This document shows positions 5,276 to 8,604 of a stretch of DNA of 8,604 nt, one piece after another. The position numbers and the translations under genes were made by a program. The stretch is from GCA-2718845 sp913041905. Its GTDB lineage: Bacteria; Pseudomonadota; Gammaproteobacteria; GCA-002705445; GCA-002716945. Numbering within the stretch: the first letter of the stretch is position 1; each line of letters starts with the position of its first letter. The stretch is from NCBI GenBank assembly GCA_913041905.1, contig CAJWJQ010000041.1, positions 1 to 8,604 of the forward strand, given 5' to 3'. Under the pieces are notes generated by a model, which had not been told where the DNA came from, did not search any database, and worked only from the letters and a program-made list of their open reading frames with translations.

Positions 5276-5901
5276 TTTATGTGCGCAGTTAATATTTTAG
5301 TAACTGCATTCTCAACATTATTTTTAAATTTTTCAATTAGCGACCTAAAATAAGATTCAAAAACTACAATTGGTATAGCAACTGATAAGCCAGCGGCAGT
5401 TGTTAACAAAGCTTCCCATATTCCTCCTGACAGTATCGAAGGATCGACGCTTTTACCTGCGGCTTCCATTTGTTGGAATGCTTCAATCATTCCAAAAACT
5501 GTACCTAATAGTCCTAAGAGTGGAGCTATTGTTGCAATAACCTGAAGATTGTCTAGTTTAGAACTATAATAGTTTACTCTTTCATCTGCCAGTCTAGTTA
5601 TTTCTTCACGAATATTTCCTTCAACTTTATCTGTTAATCTTTTATGTTTTAGTAATTGGTACATGGTAAAAGAAATAACTTCTGTTTCAGGATGATCTAT
5701 TTTATTGATTGTTTCATACGCATCTTTTTGTTTGTTTGTTAGCCACAAATCAATACTTGGAGATAGATTATCATCTTTGAAAAACTGAACTCCATAAAAA
5801 ATATGAAGCTTATACAATATAACTGCTAATGCGTATATTGATAGTACAATCAAGATGTATACAACTGGTCCACCTAAAGCAAGCAAAGAATTTACATTCA
5901 T
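5272..5901 (-). CDS. exbB: ExbB-type (MotA/TolQ/ExbB) proton channel protein
   Basis: The 209-aa protein has the three-helix ExbB/TolQ topology: helix 1 about 11-31 (GPVVYILIVLSIYALAVIL), a cytoplasmic stretch of about 85 residues, helix 2 in LQVIATIAPLLGLLGTVFGM (119-138) and helix 3 in LLTTAAGLSVAIPIVVFESY (165-184). The APLLGLLGTVFGMIEAF and TTAAGLSVAIP signatures are those of the proton-channel pore. ExbB works with ExbD and TonB to energise outer-membrane receptors, and the gene follows a TonB-dependent receptor on the same strand. ExbD and TonB are absent here: the gene ends against DUF4396. The start at 5901 is supported by AAAGGA eight or so bases upstream (about 5914-5909). Role as energiser of the adjacent copper receptor is inferred. 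Confidence 0.88.
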   Translation of the reverse strand: MNVNSLLALGGPVVYILIVLSIYALAVILYKLHIFYGVQFFKDDNLSPSIDLWLTNKQKDAYETINKIDHPETEVISFTMYQLLKHKRLTDKVEGNIREEITRLADERVNYYSSKLDNLQVIATIAPLLGLLGTVFGMIEAFQQMEAAGKSVDPSILSGGIWEALLTTAAGLSVAIPIVVFESYFRSLIEKFKNNVENAVTKILTAHIN

Positions 5902-5948
5902 AATTAATTCCTTTAATTAAACTGATACATAAGTTTAGACGATTTAAT

Positions 5949-5975
5949 CCCATTATTAAATTAAAATTTATTGGG
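5949..5975 (-). repeat. Imperfect inverted repeat upstream of exbB
   Basis: CCCA at 5949-5952 pairs with TGGG at 5972-5975, and TAAATT pairs with AATTTA around an AA loop (5957-5970). The stem has an internal bulge of unpaired T and A bases. It is 48 bp upstream of the exbB start and lies directly next to a stronger hairpin, so it may be an alternative fold of the same leader or an operator. A weak feature. Confidence 0.3.
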
Positions 5976-5976
5976 T

Positions 5977-6009
5977 TACCCCTCATAATTAAAAATAATT
6001 AGAGGGGTA
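5977..6009 (-). promoter_or_regulatory. Strong 14-bp hairpin between copper receptor and exbB (terminator or leader element)
   Basis: TACCCCTC (5977-5984) plus TAATTA (5986-5991) pair with TAATTAGAGGGGTA (5996-6009), leaving a single bulged A and an AAAA loop. Fourteen base pairs with four consecutive GC pairs is by far the strongest structure in this AT-rich gap. On the - strand it is followed by ACCCAATAAATTTTAA, which is not a clean U-run, so a classical rho-independent terminator is uncertain. An exbB leader structure or a protein-binding palindrome is equally possible. Confidence 0.5.
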
Positions 6010-6019
6010 CAGCTAATAT

Positions 6020-6039
6020 AAAACAGGGAGCACTGTTTT
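6020..6039 (-). terminator. Short hairpin immediately after the copper receptor stop, possible terminator
   Basis: On the - strand, AAAACAG, a six-base loop and CTGTTTT form a perfect 7-bp stem beginning two or three bases after the receptor stop codon, followed by ATATTA. The stem ends in four T, so it resembles a weak intrinsic terminator, or a 3' stabilising hairpin that lowers exbB expression relative to the receptor. Confidence 0.4.
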
Positions 6040-6041
6040 AA

Positions 6042-8117
6042 TTAAAAATCATATATTATAGATCCCCAAATTGTACGTCCTGGCTCATCTACTCTATCTG
6101 CAGTAGAGTCAAGCGTATTGCTGTTATTTAAGTGCGTAGCATATCTTTTATCAGTTAAATTGCTTACACCAAAATTTAAACGTATACCTGGTGTTGGCTC
6201 AGACCCCAAGTAAAAATCATAAACAGTATAACCACCCGTTCTTCCAGTATCTAAAACTCTTGAATCAAAACGATCTTGAGTATCTGCAAAATTCATACGT
6301 ATTCCATAATTAAAAATAGCCGTTTGATAATCAAACGATAAATTTCCAGATAATGGCATTATTTGTGGAAGCGGTCGATTCTGAGAATCATCATCACCAT
6401 GTGTATAATTTAAACTTAATGTGCTACTAAAATTAGTTCCTAATGAACGTTTTAAGCTAACTTCATATCCCCATATAGTAGCGTCAACATTTTTATACAC
6501 TCTTGCATCATTTACGCTACTGTCGTAAGTTCCATCTGATACTCTGTATGTAGTAATATAATCACTAACATCATTTACATAAATAGATGCATTCATATGA
6601 CTTCCTAAAAACATATTTTCAAAACCTAATTCTAAAGTTGTATGTTTCTCTGAATCAAGATTTGGATTACCAATATGTCTATCTCTGTATTTTGCAGCCA
6701 TTGCCATTGATGTTTTAACATGGAAAAGTTCTGTCGCATCAGGCGTTCTTTCATTTCGACTTAACGAAACATAATAACTAGACATGGGTCCACTTTTTTT
6801 AGAAAATCTTAAAAAACCACTAATATTATCCCAATCTCTTTTACCAGCCGTAACTGTGCCAGTGTAATGAGCTGTATATAAACTATTAGCTGTTACCTGT
6901 AGCATGTGGTCAGAACCTGGGTCATCAGCAGACCTTGTTGCGTCGGTTTCAATGTTATCCCATCTAAGTCCATAAGTTAGAGTGGATTGATTACTTATTC
7001 TTTTATTAGTTTCATAAAATAAACCTAACTTAGATATTTCAGCGCCTGGCCATAAATATGTAAGATGTCTGTTTGTTGAGCTAATAACCATATTCTGTTC
7101 AGCGTCTCGTGTATTATGTTCATAATCCACACCAAGACGAGAGTTTTCTCCAAGTGCACCAATAATTCTCCAACCATAAGTATCTGAAGATGCGGGAGTT
7201 TTCATAGTATTGGTTGTTCTTAATGCATAGTTATCCATTAAGTGATCCATATCAGAATTAAATAATTCTAATTTCATCGATGAAAAAAGTCCTATTGGTG
7301 TGACACGGTGATATTTGAAATTATAAATATCTAAATTACTATATGCTATATCCATTGGTAAACCTGCATACGCAACATTTTTTTTCTCATTATCTATGTA
7401 TGAGAACTCAATCTTTGAACCATCGTCTGTTCGCTTTCCTAAAATAACAGTATAATTAGATGTTTCATATTCTGTTTGAGGTTTTAATCCAGTACCTGTT
7501 TCATAATTGCCAGCATCAGAATGACTACCATTTAATCTCAAATAGCTCCGTCCATTACTGTAGGTTATGTCGCCAATAGTTGTCATGGCTTCAGCATTAC
7601 TATCAAATGTTTGGCCTAGCTTAATTTTAAATGGCGATCCTGAAGTTTGTCCGCCTTTTGTTGAGCTTGAAGTTGAAAAAGGTTCTGTAACCCTTTCATA
7701 ATTAATGATGCCTCCTGGTCCACCAGCACCATAAACTACAGATTGAGAACCTTTGATAACAGTGATTGTGTCGTAGTTTTCAATATTTACATATGTAGAT
7801 GCTAAATCCATTTTAGTTGAGCAAGCTCCATAAACAATTGCTCCATCTACGAATGAGTTTAATCTTTGATCGCTTTGACCTCTTATGACTGGGTCAAGGC
7901 CGTGACCTCCTCTTCTAATTGTGTTAATCCCATTTACTGATCTTAGTAAATCTCCTCCGTCAACAGAATTTTTTGTGTTAATTGATTCAATGGCTTCATT
8001 TTTTATGATTGCATTAGCTTCACTTGGTGCAGAAATTTGAATTTCTGTTAAATCTTCTGCCATTAAAGTTTGTGATGATAATACAATAAGTGCAATTAAA
8101 TATTTGTGGTTGTTCAT
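6042..8117 (-). CDS. oprC: TonB-dependent copper receptor, OprC/NosA family
   Basis: A 691-aa outer-membrane TonB receptor. The signal peptide is MNNHKYLIALIVLSSQTLMA with cleavage likely after A20. A plug domain follows (about 35-145: DGGDLLRSVNGINTIRRGG, DPVIRGQSDQRLNSFVDG, DTITVIKGSQSVVYG), then a 22-strand-type barrel ending in the C-terminal Phe (IIYDF) needed for assembly. The copper site known from OprC, a CxxxM in the plug and an HxM in the barrel, is intact: C99/M103 in YGACSTKMD and H292/M294 in DHLMDNYALR. This makes ionic copper import the most likely role; the family includes NosA, linked to nitrous oxide reductase. AGGAGGT at 8121-8127, three bases before the ATG, supports the start. 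Upstream is a secreted Cys protein, downstream exbB, giving a copper uptake operon. Confidence 0.92.
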   Translation of the reverse strand: MNNHKYLIALIVLSSQTLMAEDLTEIQISAPSEANAIIKNEAIESINTKNSVDGGDLLRSVNGINTIRRGGHGLDPVIRGQSDQRLNSFVDGAIVYGACSTKMDLASTYVNIENYDTITVIKGSQSVVYGAGGPGGIINYERVTEPFSTSSSTKGGQTSGSPFKIKLGQTFDSNAEAMTTIGDITYSNGRSYLRLNGSHSDAGNYETGTGLKPQTEYETSNYTVILGKRTDDGSKIEFSYIDNEKKNVAYAGLPMDIAYSNLDIYNFKYHRVTPIGLFSSMKLELFNSDMDHLMDNYALRTTNTMKTPASSDTYGWRIIGALGENSRLGVDYEHNTRDAEQNMVISSTNRHLTYLWPGAEISKLGLFYETNKRISNQSTLTYGLRWDNIETDATRSADDPGSDHMLQVTANSLYTAHYTGTVTAGKRDWDNISGFLRFSKKSGPMSSYYVSLSRNERTPDATELFHVKTSMAMAAKYRDRHIGNPNLDSEKHTTLELGFENMFLGSHMNASIYVNDVSDYITTYRVSDGTYDSSVNDARVYKNVDATIWGYEVSLKRSLGTNFSSTLSLNYTHGDDDSQNRPLPQIMPLSGNLSFDYQTAIFNYGIRMNFADTQDRFDSRVLDTGRTGGYTVYDFYLGSEPTPGIRLNFGVSNLTDKRYATHLNNSNTLDSTADRVDEPGRTIWGSIIYDF

Positions 8118-8138
8118 AATACCTCCTAATCTATGAAA

Positions 8139-8166
8139 TTAATTAAATATAAAAAAATTTAATTAA
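8139..8166 (-). repeat. A/T-only 10-bp inverted repeat between the small secreted protein and the copper receptor
   Basis: TTAATTAAAT (8139-8148) is mirrored exactly by ATTTAATTAA (8157-8166) around an eight-base A-rich loop. The right arm covers the stop codon of the small secreted protein, and the left arm lies about a dozen bases from the strong ribosome site of the receptor. It may tune coupling between the two genes; a purely AT-driven coincidence is possible. Confidence 0.35.
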
Positions 8167-8480
8167 GCAGATGGAGGCGATCTAGATTGATAAGCTAAAT
8201 AATTTAAAGATCTAATTGCTTGTTCTTCATTTGCAATTTCACTTTGTATAACTTCAGGGTTTAAAAATATTTGAAATACAGCTACTAAATTATCTGCATC
8301 ATAAAAATATATACATTTATCACAGTGTGCAAAAAAATTTGATTTATCAGATGTATTATCTACCCCATATTTACATATTAAACTATTATTACTAGTAGTT
8401 TCATAAGCAAGTGACATAGGCGCGCTCAATGCTGCAACCATAAATATTATTATCTGATATTTTAGAAAATTTTTCGTCAT
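8163..8480 (-). CDS. Small secreted Cys protein, DUF2946-like
   Basis: A 105-aa protein with a typical signal peptide: charged MTKN, hydrophobic IIIFMVAALSAPMSLA, cleavage likely after A25. The mature part holds three Cys: C36 in SLICKYGV, then C53 and C56 in an HCDKC motif with H52. The CxxxG...HCxxC pattern, the overall length and the SRSPPSA tail resemble DUF2946 proteins, which I recall occurring beside OprC-type copper receptor genes; I cannot confirm this by alignment. A copper-binding or thiol role in the periplasm is plausible. It is the first gene of the - strand string, 45 bp ahead of the receptor, with a poor ribosome site at its own ATG and a possible promoter at 8498-8526. Confidence 0.68.
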   Translation of the reverse strand: MTKNFLKYQIIIFMVAALSAPMSLAYETTSNNSLICKYGVDNTSDKSNFFAHCDKCIYFYDADNLVAVFQIFLNPEVIQSEIANEEQAIRSLNYLAYQSRSPPSA

Positions 8481-8497
8481 TTTAACCCAAAGTATAT

Positions 8498-8526
8498 ATT
8501 ATCGTATAATCTGAAAAAATAAAGAA
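8498..8526 (-). promoter_or_regulatory. Candidate promoter of the copper uptake operon
   Basis: On the - strand, TTCTTT (8526-8521) and GATAAT (8503-8498) are separated by exactly 17 bases. The -10 matches five of six consensus bases; the -35 is poor. Transcription would start about ten bases before the ATG of the small secreted protein, leaving almost no leader. Low confidence in such AT-rich sequence. Confidence 0.28.
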
Positions 8527-8544
8527 TTGTTTTATCTAATGTTA

Positions 8545-8598
8545 GAACACCTAGCTTAAGATGGAGAATGTTCGAAAGTATCTTAAAGCTAGGCGTCC
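8545..8598 (-). repeat. Long hairpin-forming inverted repeat at the window edge
   Basis: The left arm GAACACCTAGCTTAAGAT (8545-8562) and the right arm (8580-8598, reading GGACGCCTAGCTTTAAGAT on the - strand) pair along about 18 bp with one bulged base and a 17-base loop that holds TTCGAA. The two differences between the arms become G-U pairs only in the - strand RNA, which hints at selection for RNA structure read leftward. It could be a leader or terminator structure from outside the window, or a transposon end. There is no U-run directly after it. Confidence 0.5.
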
Positions 8599-8604
8599 AT
8601 GTTA

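Noticed and set aside
8561..8604. Possible + strand gene start (reads MENVRKYLKARRPC) or, in another frame, MFESILKLGVHV
   Set aside because: Only 12-14 codons are in the window, no properly spaced ribosome site precedes either ATG, and the sequence overlaps a strong inverted repeat.
8541..8604. tRNA-like element suggested by the TTCGAA loop
   Set aside because: No acceptor, D-arm or T-arm stems with proper spacing could be built around it.

Overview
The window is strongly AT-rich, has short intergenic gaps and uses Shine-Dalgarno/ATG-GTG starts. The gene families (DsrC/TusE-like proteins, an OprC/NosA-type TonB receptor, ExbB) point to a marine-type, streamlined gammaproteobacterium, most plausibly a sulfur-oxidising lineage such as the SUP05/Thioglobus group. 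That assignment is inference from gene content and base composition. No rRNA, tRNA, CRISPR array or transposase was found.

Left block (about 1-5275). This is a dense cluster read mostly on the + strand. In order it holds: the 3' end of a TauD/TfdA-type Fe(II)/2-oxoglutarate oxygenase (cut by the window start), a 63-aa orphan, a Cas6/Cmx6-like protein with no CRISPR in sight, a cysteine-free DsrC-like protein (RspA type), two small orphans (74 and 64 aa), an oppositely oriented 197-aa helical orphan, a second Fe(II)/2OG oxygenase (PKHD/P4H type), a TrpD-like protein with degraded PRPP motifs, a second DsrC-like protein with a single Cys, and a DUF4396-type membrane protein. Several junctions are TAATG one-base overlaps or gaps of 0-3 bp, so most of the + strand genes look translationally coupled.

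Right block (about 5272-8480, - strand). In transcription order it holds: a small secreted Cys protein resembling DUF2946, a TonB-dependent copper receptor with an intact CxxxM plus HxM copper site (OprC/NosA family), and an ExbB-type proton channel subunit. No exbD or tonB follows, because exbB runs tail to tail into the DUF4396 gene and the two stop codons share TTAA. Three inverted repeats sit between the receptor and exbB. A large hairpin-forming sequence lies at the right edge.

The right block is a recognisable outer-membrane copper uptake module. The left block is the candidate for an undescribed system: a CRISPR-less Cas6 fold protein, two DsrC homologues lacking the normal redox cysteine pair, two 2OG oxygenases and a non-canonical phosphoribosyltransferase fold. 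Its biochemical output cannot be read from sequence alone. OprC/NosA receptors are linked elsewhere to copper supply for nitrous oxide reductase, so a link to anaerobic nitrogen/sulfur respiration is a reasonable but untested hypothesis.
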